Origin: Lantana camara
Taxonomy: Eukaryota; Streptophyta; Magnoliopsida; Lamiales; Verbenaceae
Direction of reading: 5' to 3'
DNA: 64,000 nt
NCBI GenBank assembly: GCA_037501455.1
Contig: CM074857.1
Span: 111,633,501-111,697,500 of the forward strand
In this document: positions 1 through 11,100 of the stretch, piece after piece
How positions within the stretch are numbered: the stretch's first letter is position 1
Layout of the letters: the number at the start of each line of letters is the position of its first letter
Notes under the pieces: model-generated
Told to the model about the DNA's origin: nothing
The model's input: only the letters and a program-made list of their open reading frames with translations
Databases searched by the model: none
Translations under genes and position numbers: made by a program

Positions 1-566
1 CAAAATCCATTGCTATTTGTTCCTATTACCATTCTGGAATAGGCAATTGCTGAAGTAGCCCTGATGGCTTCTGATGCTCTGTTTTCACCACTGACAAGTC
101 AAACACTGTTTTACATAGTTAACCACATCTCTCTTCAACCCGTTCCACCAGTAATTTTGCTTGAGATCTCGGTACATCTTATTCCCTCTAGGATGTACAG
201 AATAAGCAGTCTTATGAACTTCGTCAAGAATAACAGTTTTAACTCTTCAGGAACCACAACCCTATTCTTGAACCTGAGAATTCTCGTGTCATCAAACCCA
301 AACGGACATTCAGGATCCTCTCGAGCTTTCCTTACTAATTTTTGAACCTCAGAATCACTTCTCTATGCCTCGAATATCCGTTGTCTCAAATCAGGATGAA
401 TCGAGATGTTAGAGATACAAGCTCTTATCTTGATCGGCTCTACTTTATCTCCAATATCCACTTTCAAATTAGATGTACTAGCCTTCTTTCTAAGTGCATC
501 TGCGACCACGTTGGCTTTACCTGGATGGTATCGGATCGTACACTCGTAATCCTCAAGAATCTCCAT
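1..566 (-). pseudogene. RNase H C-terminus and integrase zinc-binding remnant (Ty3/gypsy pol)
   Basis: The minus strand holds the end of RNase H and its connection ([16 protein letters not shown] at about 363-520; the family form is ADALSRK). Low-similarity spacer follows, then an HHCC-type integrase zinc-binding segment near 95-200. Stops and frame changes separate the pieces, and the integrase core (D,D-35-E) is not in the window. The same segment is intact in the element at 60,737-63,988, which serves as the reference for this reading. Confidence 0.75.
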
Positions 567-1816
567 TCAATGTCGTTGCCTTGCGTTCAACTCCTTCCGA
601 GAGAACAAGTACTGAAGACTTTTGTGGTTTGTGAAAATCTCAAAAGAAACTCTATAAAGATAGTGCCTCCACTTCAAAAGGGTGAAAATGACTGCTGCTA
701 ATTCCAGATCATGCATGGGATAATTCTTCTCATGTTCATTTAGCTTCCCAGAGGCATAAGCGATTACCTTCCCGTGTTGCATCAAAACACAACCCAAACC
801 TTCTTTTGAAGTATCGGTATACACAACAAACCCTTCAGTGCCCTCGGGAAGTGCTAACATTGGTGCCGACGTTAGCTTCTTTTTCAAGAGTTGGAAACTC
901 GCCTTACACGCCTCATCCCACTCAAGCTTAGCCTCCTTATTGGTTAGTCGGGTCATCGGGACAGCAATCTTCGAAAAATCCTTTACAAATCTCCGATAAT
1001 ATCCTGCCAAACCCAAAAAACTTCGGACTTTTGAAGCATTCTTCAGACTCTGCCACTGTAAAACTGTCTCAACCTTCGAAGGATCTACTTCTAGTCCTCT
1101 ACTCGAGACAATGTGGCCCAAGAAAATCACCCGATCAATCTAGGACTCACATTTGCTGAACTTTGCATATAACTGGTGTTCTCTCAGAGTCCCTAACACC
1201 AATCTGAGATGTCGAGCATGATTCTCTGCTGATCTTGAATACACAAGGATATCATCTATAAAAATCACCATGAATTTTCGAGGTAAGGTTGGAAAATCCT
1301 GTGCATCATATCCATGAAAGATGCTGGGGCATTTGTCAATCCAAACTGCATCACTACAAACTCGTAATGCCTATACCGGTTGTTAAATCCCATCTTAGGA
1401 ATATCTGATCCCCGGATTTTCGACTGATAGTACCCCTGTCTCAAATCAAGCTTCGAGTACACCTTCGATCCTTGCAAGAGATCAAACAAATCTTCAATGT
1501 GAGGCAAAGGATACTTATTCTTCACTGTCATCCGATTTAATTCCCGGTAATCGATGCACATTCTCAGAGTTCCATCCTTCTTCTTAACAAAGAGAACCGG
1601 TGCACCCCACGGCGAAGAACTCGGCTGAATATAGCCATTCTTGAGAAGTTCTTCAAGTTGAATCTTTAACTCTTTCAACTCAGCTGGAGCCATACAGTAA
1701 GGAGTCTTAGAATAAGGCTCTGACCCCAGGTGCAAATCTATCACAAACTCAATTTCCCGATCTGGTGACAAAGAACCCAGATTCTCCGGAAAAACATCGG
1801 GATAGTCTTTTACCAC
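567..1816 (-). pseudogene. Reverse transcriptase and RNase H remnant (Ty3/gypsy pol)
   Basis: Positions 1,816-1,265 encode the RT fingers/palm ([18 protein letters not shown], then LDLRQGYYQ). Codons for the catalytic FIDD motif lie at about 1,250-1,265 but are out of frame with the preceding block. Positions 1,130-567 encode the RT thumb and RNase H ([34 protein letters not shown]). The third RNase H acidic position reads N in TNHKSL, as it does in the intact copy at 60,737-63,988. Frame breaks between the blocks make this non-functional. Confidence 0.88.
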
Positions 1817-1843
1817 TTTTATCTCCTCAAGCCGTGCTTGATC

Positions 1844-2520
1844 CTACGGTTTATTAAGGAGATAGGCAATGTATCCCATAGCTCCATCTCTTACTAGCTT
1901 ATGAGCTTCAGTGAAAGACAAGAGAGGCACCGTATTTGATCCACTTTCCACAATCACTTCTTCACCCAACCGGACTCTCTTAGCAAAGCAATCAACCATA
2001 GCATGATGTCTGAATAACCAATCCATCCCCAAAATTACTCCATACTTGGACATCGACATCACAATAAAGTCTGTTGGATAATCTTTGCCTTCCAAACTGA
2101 CCACGCAATCCCGGACAACCTGATCTGTCTCAAGGCTTCCTCAAGAGGGGAACTCACCACATAACAAACATCCAAACAAGTAACAGGCAAACACAAAATA
2201 ACAACTAATCTACACAAAATAAACGAATGTGTGGCTCCAAGATCAAAAAGTGCATGTATGTCCATGTTATGAATGCATATAGTACCTTCCATTACGGCTG
2301 TCAGGTCTGCCTCCACGTCCTGCTCCTCACCCTCAAGGGCATAAGCACGAGCCTGGATCATAGGCCTTTGAGCTCCTGGTTGATATCCCGAAGTCTTGTC
2401 AGGACATGCATTGGCTATGTGATTTCCTTTCCCACAAATCAGACAAAGACCCAACCTCTTCCGACAATTGAGATACGTATGGGTAGGTCCTTCACAATGC
2501 ATGCATGGCGGTTTATCTTG
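1844..2520 (-). pseudogene. Gag zinc knuckle and aspartic protease remnant
   Basis: A CCHC zinc knuckle (CLICGKGNHIANAC) is encoded around 2,400-2,450 on the minus strand, followed by a retropepsin segment. The protease active site, D-S/T-G-A in the family, reads LFDLGATHSFI here, so the active-site Ser/Thr is Leu. The protease then shifts frame near 2,110 into a second block (KYGVILGMDWLFRHHA, 2,104-1,844), the usual C-terminal half of this protease. Both changes predict an inactive product. Confidence 0.8.
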
Positions 2521-4050
2521 TCAAGGTCCCGGTGAACCTGGTAATGCTGGAGGTGCTTGTGGAATGGGTCCGGTGGCACGAGGCTTCTTGCTCTGACCCT
2601 TAAACGGTTGAGGAGCATAAGTAATGGGTCTTTTTCCTGTTCCCGAACCTGATCCTTGTCCCGTTTGTGCCCGAGAAATAAGATCCTTCTTCTTATACTC
2701 TTCTTCTTGTACCATGGCTCGTTGCACCGTATCAACAAAAGATTCAAAGTTATGCCCTGCATACCTGTGTCTGAGATCCTCTCTCAATCCAGATATGAAC
2801 TTCCTGAGTAATGTGGGGAGCATATTTTCCAAGACGATTGAAGATGGAAAGGTATTGAGTAACAGTCCGGTTTTCCTGTTTTAAATCCATAAACTCTTGT
2901 TCTTTTTTTTTTCCTGAACAACCTCAGGTATAAAAGCCCCCGAAACTCCCTTGTGAAGACCTCCCAAGTGACAGCTTCTCCTTCCACTTCAAGCTTTTCC
3001 TTGGTTCGCTCCCACCAATCATAAGCCTCGCCACCCAACTGAAAAATAGCAAATTGAGCCTTTTCCTTTGAAGTTTATTGCCGAACATTATATGTAATAG
3101 CTAAAGGTGTTTGTCCCACATCGGATTGGAGAGTGGTTTGAAGCTACTTTATAAGTAGTGGATCCCTCTCCCCTGAGTAGAGGCCTTTTGGGCGCACTGG
3201 GTTATACCAGTGGCTCGAAACATAAAACCGTGAGGCGCTTGGGGTCTACCCTTGGCCAAAGCGGACAATATCGAACGGCGGGTCTTTGGGCTATTACAAA
3301 TGGTATCAGAGCCAGGGACCCGGATTTGGTGTGCCAGCGAGGACGCTGGGCCCTTATGGGGGGGGGGTGGACTGTAATAGCCAAATGTGCTTGTCCCACA
3401 TCGGATTGGAGAGTGGTTTGAAGCTACTTTATAAGTAGTGGATCCGTCTCCCCTGAGTAGAGGCCTTTTGGGCGCACTGGGTTATACCAGTGGCTCGAAA
3501 CGTAAAACCGTGAGGCGCTTGGGGTCTACCCTTGGCCAAAGCGGACAATATCGAACGGCGGGTCTTTGGGTTCCAAAGACCCCAAGCGCCTCACGGTTTT
3601 ACGTTTCGAGCCACTGGTATAACCCAGTGCGCCCAAAAGGCCTCTACTCAGAGGAGAGGGATCCACTACTTATAAAGTAGCTTCAAACCACTCTCCAATC
3701 CGATGTGGGACAAGCACCTTTGGCTATTACATTATAGATTCTCTCAATCCTGGTCAGCCAACCCTCTGATATTGAGTCATCAATAGAGCCTAAGAATCTA
3801 GGAGGATTATAACTCAGAAACATCCATGAGGATCTTGTGGAATAGGGGGAGGTGGTGGTGGTTGCTCAACGGGTGGTTGTTGAGATGGTGGAGCTTGTGC
3901 CCTTCTATGCTCCACATAGTTGTAAACGACATCCATGAAATGCTCCATATTCATAGGTGGTTGCTGTGGTTGTTGTGGGATCGACCTCGACCTCGATGAT
4001 AATAGCGTTTCGGACACCTCTCTCTATGTCTCCTCGGAGGCATTCTGTAA
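2521..4050 (-). pseudogene. Gag capsid remnant split by a TRIM insertion
   Basis: The minus strand starts with MPPRR near 4,045, the same opening as the gag at 54,599. A proline/glutamine-rich leader follows, then a capsid segment (SYNPPRFLGS) down to 3,737. After the TRIM, capsid continues from 3,087 (GGEAYDWWERTKEKLEVEGE). A basic, Gly/Pro-rich tail (2,832-2,521) leads to the zinc knuckle. At least three frameshifts are visible. The protein would form the retrotransposon particle shell. This copy cannot. Confidence 0.75.
3093..3731 (+). mobile_element. TRIM element with an inverted third LTR copy
   Basis: A miniature LTR retrotransposon without coding capacity. Parts: LTR1 3,093-3,298 (TGTAATAGC...CTATTACA); a primer-binding site TGGTATCAGAGCC at 3,301-3,313, complementary to initiator Met tRNA; a G-rich polypurine tract at 3,351-3,372; LTR2 3,373-3,570 lacking its last bases; then an inverted LTR copy at about 3,574-3,731, so the right edge also reads GGCTATTACA. 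A 5-bp target duplication TTATA (3,088-3,092 and 3,732-3,736) flanks the whole unit. It interrupts gag of the surrounding element. The 5S-like block expected in Cassandra TRIMs is not seen. Confidence 0.9.
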
Positions 4051-4240
4051 AGAAAACACTGAAATGCATGCGGTGTTTTAGTCCATGCATGATAGTGCAA
4101 TTAATTTAATCGATAATCACGAATTAAGGCACATAATCGCGTAAAAAAAATGCATAGGGGCATATTATCAAATAATTCCTAAAGTCGTTCGACCTAAACT
4201 GACTCAACACGACACGAGAGCCCGAGTTTTGCAACCCTAA

Positions 4241-4256
4241 GCTCTGATACCACTTA
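4241..4256 (-). other. Primer-binding site for tRNA-iMet
   Basis: On the minus strand this reads TTAAGTGGTATCAGAGC, the complement of the 3' end of plant initiator methionine tRNA. It lies directly inside the LTR end at 4,261. It fixes the element's orientation and marks 4,261-7,189 as the 5' LTR. Confidence 0.9.
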
Positions 4257-4260
4257 AGGA

Positions 4261-7189
4261 TATAACACCCGAGCGCAAGACGTCACATCCCCCCCACCAA
4301 AACCCGACCCGTATATGAAATGGAAAATCCATACACGTGCCAAATCAAGGCGAACGAGGACACAAAACACTCACTACACTAGGCGGGAACTAACCCTTAA
4401 ACCAAATCATCAACAATTATAAGAACAGAGTGGCATAAATGCGGAAACATATAACATGATATATACATTGAGCCATCAAAGCTCCATATATCATCAAAAT
4501 CAACTACAAGTATCAAGGATTAACATAGGCGATTACAAACAAAAGATGCTCCAAGTGTTCATAACATAAACAATAATCATAAAGTATGAGTGTAGTGCGT
4601 AAAGAAATGCTAGACACTAATGCAGGACTCCACAAGACCCGTATTCCCGCCTGCAGAAAGGAACTGAAAACAATACCGGGTTCAGTCTAAAAAAGAATGG
4701 TAGGTATAAAACAGGCATAATATAATAATATCGTTGAATTTAAACATATACATACAAGCTATAATCCCGAACGAGGTTTTAAGAATATTTCCCAAGTGGA
4801 AAACCAAGAGACAACAAACGGGATTATAACAATCATTTTCAATCATTAGGTCATTCGTGAGCCGGCGAGTGGCTAAATCTCCAACCTTCACCTTGTGTAT
4901 CATTATCATTTATTCATTATTGATCATACATATAATCTTTTGCGCTCATTCATTCGATCATTCATAATCGTTCATATACACCTTCTTCTTCCGGTTAGTG
5001 GACGGGTTTGCAAGGTCCGACCACCCATTCATTATAGCTAGTGGGGTACATGAATCCCCAAAAGCCCGATTCCCATTCCCCGTTAATCTCCTAGCGAGGG
5101 CCGGTAACATCGTGATTTGGTGGAACTAGTGCACAGGATCCCCGTCAGCCCTTGCTTCCCCGGTTAGCCACGTACACTAAGTTCTAGGGCCCCCATTCAT
5201 TGTGATCAATCAATTCTCGCCAAAACATTAGGTAAAGGTTCATAAAGTAAAGGCTTTACGTTGAAAACATTGACTCCTTGAAAGACCCCATTCATCGGGT
5301 CGTTTGTTAACTATTAGATGAAAAACCCACCTGATAAGCAAAAAGGAAGACACAAGGACCTCACTGCCTAGCCTCGTCTCCAACCCGACCAAGATCTGTG
5401 TAACAAAAGTAGTGTGAGACTCAACATGACCATATCGACGCACGAAAATGCGATAAAAGTGATATGAAGTGCATGGACAAGATAATTATGTTATGGAGAT
5501 GTTTATATGCGCAATTAGGGTCACGTAAATAGGTAAACATATCATTCATTCAATACATGAAGAATTGGTATTCGTTCATGCCTATTCATTCGTTCCATTA
5601 ACGATTCGATCACACGTTGATTCATAATTGAGGTTCACGCATTTATATCATATAATCCAAGAATCAATTTCATATCATAGCATAAAGATTCATAAAACAT
5701 TCAATAATTCATACACGAAGCTCATAAAATACGAAAAATAAGCATGCAATTCAATACATAAAGCAAGTCTCATACATTCAACAAAACAGGGGAGACATGG
5801 GCGTATCTCCCTCGTAGTATAAATGAGGACACGGACGTGACTTAGGTCAGTAGCCGAATCCCCTGTTCTGACACGGGGGTGTCTCAAACGTAGTTATAAG
5901 TGAGACACGCCCGTGTTTCGGTACAGAAGGTTTCCTTCACAGAATGGCTGGTGACACGGGCATGTCACATTTCATGCGTTAAGTACGATACGCCCGTATC
6001 GTGTACCAGTCACCATCATCTTCTTCGAATTTCCAGCTGAAACACACAAACACACACTTGTTCCCCTGTTTCGAACCATCAACCATAACAACAACAATTT
6101 GGCATGGAAAAGACATAAAACTCATCGCAAAATGTAGGAAAAACATGTATTTTAACCTCCTAATCAAGAATTTATGGTTATATGTCGAAAATTCATGTTA
6201 AAACTCCATTTTCATACATGAAGCTCAAACATCCTTTAATGGTAACTTATGAAGTAACCAACCAACTCCTAATCCATGCTTGTAGAAATAATAAAGAAGC
6301 TAGATAGAGCATGTTTTATGCATAAAAACACAAGATAAACCATGGATGATCACCTAACAATAATCAAGCTTCAACTTGTACTATTCATGTTCTTTTTCAT
6401 ACCCCATGAATCTCTAACTGATCTTATACTTTCTATAGATGAAAAGATATAGGAAGAGGAGGAAAATTCATTACAATCTTTACCTTGGAAGATGGTTGAT
6501 CTTGAGCTTAAAGGTTGAGTGATCAAAGTTGGGGTTTTCTTGGAGCTTCTCTTCCTTTCTCTTGGAGCTGAGATGGATCGATGCATATGGAAGGAAAAAA
6601 GAAGAAGGAAATCAGCTCTTAAGGTGGAGAAATGGATCAAATACGGATCGAACCGGTTCGGTATGTTTAAAACGGGTTCAAGTTAAGCTATAAAGCTCGT
6701 GTTGGCTGAAATTTATTTCGTCGGACGTTAAAACGATATCGAAAAGATATAAGGTGAAGTTCATTGAGTCCGAGTCGTCGAAATGAACCCAACGCAGAAG
6801 ACGGATCTCGACTCCGAGGTCCCGAGCTCAAGATATTCGCAAAACCGTTCAGGGTAGCCTATTATTCAAATAGGTCCCTAAACTCTCAAAAAGTGACAAT
6901 TAAACCCAAGCTTAGTTCCAATTAAAGTTCATAACTTTCAAATAAGTTACAATTACACCCTCGGTATAAGCAAATCATACGATTTCATAAAATTGACATA
7001 ATATTCATGCAATTCATAATTTTACAAGTCCGATCATATATTCACATTTCCAATTGGAATACAAACGAAATTTAGACAAATATTTCAGATAGTAAACGAA
7101 TTTAAAACATATAAACGAAATTAAAATCATATAAAATATAAAATAAATACACACGCGTATCGGCACGTACGAAAACTCGGGACGTTATA
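4261..7189 (-). repeat. 5' LTR (2,929 bp) with TA...TA termini
   Basis: Minus-strand LTR bounded by TATAACGTCCCGAG at its start (7,189) and CGGGTGTTATA at its end (4,261). Relatives in the window begin TGTAAC/TGTGAC and end in CA, so both ends here carry a TA variant. The tRNA primer site abuts it. It contains the six-palindrome ladder at 5,792-6,003. No coding capacity is recognised. Confidence 0.85.
5792..6003 (-). repeat. Six-palindrome ladder, word ACAC-N4-GTGT
   Basis: Six imperfect palindromes built on a 12-bp core such as ACACGCCCGTGT or ATACGCCCGTAT. Core centres are 5,800.5, 5,834.5, 5,876.5, 5,910.5, 5,959.5 and 5,993.5, so spacings are 34, 42, 34, 49 and 34 bp. Intervening sequences are unrelated. 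It lies about 1.19 kb from the LTR start, in the same place as the ladders at 27,017, 47,601, 52,521 and 59,488. Confidence 0.85.
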
Positions 7190-7320
7190 GTTTTTGCACG
7201 CCAAAACATTTTCCCGTGATAATACATATAGGAGGTTTCTTAATAAAACAGAGCAAAACATAATTTATACATATCATATCATAAGTTTCATAACATAAAA
7301 TTAGAAATAAGTTATAACTT
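7190..7320 (-). repeat. Short gypsy LTR fragment
   Basis: The start (TTTTTGCACGCCAAAACATT) resembles the minus-orientation LTR text at 49,797-49,880 and 44,609-44,660. The element ending at 7,189 therefore appears to have inserted into an older LTR. No end is recognisable on the right. 7,321-7,638 is AT-rich and holds nothing else I can identify. Confidence 0.5.
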
Positions 7321-7638
7321 ATTAATTAAGGGGGATAAATATTTTGAATATCTTGTACGTGATTTTTGGAGTTTCGATTCTAAACTATAAAAAATCGATC
7401 TTTGCATCTTAACTATTATTTTTTAATAAATTGTAACCTATTTTAATGGATGTGTGATATTTACAGGAATTTTTTTTTACGTATAATGATGAGTAGAATC
7501 AAGTTATAATTTATTAAAAAATAATAATTGAAAATATGAATATTGAATGAAAACCCAAAAAATGAGAATAGTAGAAAATGCTCAAAATATTTATCCCTAC
7601 TTAAGGTTATGCCAACATGCCGGTAGGTGGTGGTAGTA

Positions 7639-8053
7639 TCTATACTATATATTAATCGTGAGACCCAAGTTGTAACCGCTTTGGTCTCTTGGTGTCATCT
7701 TTTTCTTTTCTTTTTCTTTTTTTTTTTATTTATTTATCTTTTATCCAACTTTATCTCTTCCACGTGCTGTTAATTTATCTTTTCTATTTCATCACTTCTC
7801 TTCTTAGTTTCTCTTTTCTTTCTTATCGGTTGTATTTTTTTTAATTATAATTTTTATCACTTTACTTATAATTTAAATTTTTATAATTATTAATATGACA
7901 TTATCTTATCTTACTTATTTATTTATTTATCATAAATTAATAATTATATTAAAAATTATAGAGTATATATTTAATAAAAAATTTTTAATTTTAATATATT
8001 TATATAATAATTATTTTTTATTTGTACATGAATATAATGTGCAAAATTGCTAG
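7639..8053 (+). mobile_element. Helitron-like non-autonomous element
   Basis: Starts TCTATACTATATATTAA, a common plant Helitron 5' end, and stops at CTAG (8,050-8,053). The neighbouring bases are A (7,638) and T (8,054), as expected for insertion between A and T. The interior is AT-rich and non-coding. The usual GC-rich 3' hairpin before CTAG is not clear, which lowers confidence. It ends 65 bp before the ATG of the NO VEIN-like gene, so it would form part of that gene's promoter or 5' UTR. Confidence 0.45.
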
Positions 8054-8118
8054 TGCAAATTACTTCACAGTTCACACAAGTAGTTTGGGGTTTTGGCACA
8101 AAACTCATCTTCTATCAA

Positions 8119-11100
8119 ATGTACGGGATTCCAGATACCTTCCGCCCTGGCGGCGGCGCCGCCGGTGGAGAAGGAGGAGCTCAACCGTTCCAACAGCAAC
8201 AAATGCACATGAATCCTAATTTATTTGGAATCCCCAACTTGTTCCTCCAACAAAATCCTTGGTTCTTGCCTCACTTCAACTCATTTCTCCACAGCGCTAA
8301 CAGCTTCCCCCAACTTCAACAGCAATTTCCTAACAGTAATATTCCTGCTCTACTGATTTCTGGAAACAATAACTTTCAAACACCAGGCCATATTGGTAGT
8401 GATAAAAGCGAATTTCCGCCGCAGCACGCTGAGGTGCTGGATGATATGGTTGAAAAAATGGATAAAGCGGCGATGAGCGCTCGTAGGGACCTTTTGGCAT
8501 CAAATGAGAATGTTTCTGCCTGGAAAGTTTCTCGGGCAGCTCTTTTGATGGTGAAAGCCGAGTCTTGGGAGACTTTGGGGCTTCAAATGTCGCAAGTGCC
8601 TTCTCTGAATCGTCTCTTGGCCACTGAAGGGAAGGTATAGCATTTGTTACAATGTTGAGAACTTTACAGTGGATGCATATGAATATTATGAGGGTTCCTG
8701 TTGTTGGATTGATTAGAATATATGAATTGAACCGAGCTTGGCTGCTGGCCTTTTGAATGAGTTGTTTGACTTTGCTTTCTTCAATAGAAATAGAAACGGA
8801 AAGTACATAAAGTAATTATTAAGCTTTATCTGGTTGTTCATCCTTATGAGTGTGTGCTATGAGAGAAATAGTTTTCTATTGTGCTTTCAAGAACTGCTAA
8901 ACTGTAAATGTTTTTGTGTATTTGGAATAGATTTTATATAGGTGCCCCAAGTGTGAGCGCAAAATTTTGAGTATTTCATTGTAATGAAATTTAATTTAGC
9001 AATGAGGGCATACCTAGGAAGCTGCCGATGACACTTTTTGGTTGCCTTCTTATGTATAATTTTGTATTTTTGTGAGAAATTTTGCTGTTGGAAGTGTACT
9101 GAAATGACTCTGGAAATAGCTTAAAATGAGAGTTTGACTCAATTGGCTGATGAGTTCACTCATGCTTAACCATTATCGATTCCAGTGTTTTGAGTTAAAC
9201 CTCTTTATGATTATCTTTGACACTAAGACACAGAGTGTATAATTCAACTTTTAATTAATTCTCATTTGCAAATGTTGCTTTCTTTGTTCCATGTTTGGTA
9301 TTTCTGGAACTCATAATTCTGTATTTGTTTGCCCTTTCATTATGTCTGAGAAGATCAACACATTCATCCACTGCTTTGTTGCGGTTAGAAGAATGACCTC
9401 TTTGTATGACTTGGAAGTGGCAATCTGTGAGAGTGAGGGCATTGAAAGGTTTGAAGAGCTGGAATTGGGTCCCTTGGTAAGACACCCGCTTGCTATGCTA
9501 TATTTTCGTGTGACTCCTGATTTGACAGAAGTGCACAGGATAACAACAGAAGAGATAATCTCTTACCTTTGTGAATTTGTTCATACCAAAAAGAAAGAAT
9601 TTGAAGTTGATGTCTTTCTGGATTTTATTTCCAAAAAGCGCTGTGTCTGTGGAAGGGAAAAACTTTGTGTGCGTATCCACAACATGAGGTATGTAATTTT
9701 TTCTGCTGGTGCCAAGTCCTAACATGTGTTCTATGTTATGCATTGTCATCACGTTAAGTTTGTTTAATATGCATAACTATAAGCATTTTTATAATTTGGT
9801 ACATGATTCCTGTAATTTCATGCATACTAAGTTGCATAGTTGCATAAACGTTTGGTGCTAGAGTTGAGGGGAATTACTCTCATTCTTGTAGACCGAAACT
9901 TAATTGTTTGGTAATTATTCATGCTGGAGTCTCAGCGAACTGTATTTAGAAGCATACGTGGTGCTACAAACCTTCTTCAATAATGCAAAAGGACCAACTC
10001 TTTCCCTAATACTTCTTTTGACTGGATGCCTATGTCGCAGGATGCTTCTAATGATTAAAAAAAGCCTGACAAAGAAAGGAAACAGAAACTATGTTTTTGG
10101 ATATTATGAGTACTAAATATCGCCATTTATGCCGAGATATATGTTCTTAAAATGCCATGTTCTTAAAATGCCGTTTACTTTTAATGCAATCATGTGAAGC
10201 ACTGAATTCCAAGTAATGCACGGCAATGGTGTAGAGCTAAAACAGTAATTTTAACCGTGAATTGACCACCATTGAGTACCTGTGAACTGAGCCCTCACAC
10301 AACAAGTTTCACCGATCCTCGACTCAGATTCATGATTCCATCTCATTGCAATAAAACCTTTTCATCTGAATGATTTCACGCCATTCCTGTAGAAGCTCCA
10401 AAGGATTGAAGGCTTTATCTTGTTCTGCAGATCTTTGTTTAGCTGCTGCTTCATATGAAATGCTAATTAGAGCTATAGCTTTTCATCTTCTTTTGATATA
10501 GAGATGTATATCATTTTGTATTACTCTTACACTTGAAGCTGTGAAGTCGATTAAGTGTATGATGCCTCGAGATAATGGGCTCAATTGGAGCAAATATTCA
10601 CACAATCTTTCTCTGTGATGCATGATATTGATAAAGTGCATAAAAACTTTCATACAGCTGAGCTACAAATTGAGCAATTTGTTGCATCTTCCCCCGACAA
10701 TAAAACACACAAAAAAGACTGATTCTGTCTTATGTTGGATGTTTCTCAAATCTGATCACATTTTTCTGATAGTTCCCTTTATCTAGGAGATAAAGGAACA
10801 AATTCCTTTATGAGACAGGACTACTGGTCTTGACTATTTTTGCCTAGCTAAGAAGTAAGAAGCAATGATGGAAACATTTTCTAACTCATTTCTATGGTTC
10901 TTCGGACGCAATTTGTTTCTTTCTCCATGCATGCGTGTGGTTCTATACCCTGACCTACGATTTGTTTTCATAGGTGTGTATAGTGCATGAATGACTTTTC
11001 ATTTGTATTTGACATTTATAAAATAGACTAGTCTCTCTGTAGCCCAATTTCCTAGTACAATTTCACATTTTATGTAAGTGGTTGTGTTACTAATGTGTGT

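Larger units (their letters stand above)
1..7189 (-). mobile_element. Degenerate Ty3/gypsy (Tekay/Del-like) retrotransposon, 5' part
   Basis: Read on the minus strand, this runs from a 5' LTR (4,261-7,189) through a tRNA-iMet primer-binding site (4,241-4,256) into gag, protease, reverse transcriptase, RNase H and the start of integrase, which leaves the window at base 1. Domain order PR-RT-RH-IN is that of Ty3/gypsy. RT wording and the long LTR fit the plant Tekay/Del chromovirus branch. Coding frames are broken many times, so the copy is dead. A 639-bp TRIM sits inside gag. The 3' LTR is outside the window, so no target duplication can be compared. Confidence 0.85.

Noticed and set aside
3093..3731. 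Cassandra TRIM
   Set aside because: The 5S rRNA-like block that defines Cassandra LTRs is not seen.
9904..10116. Small ORF in intron 2 of the NO VEIN-like gene
   Set aside because: No similarity to the family and no supporting splice sites; the flanking exons already join in phase.
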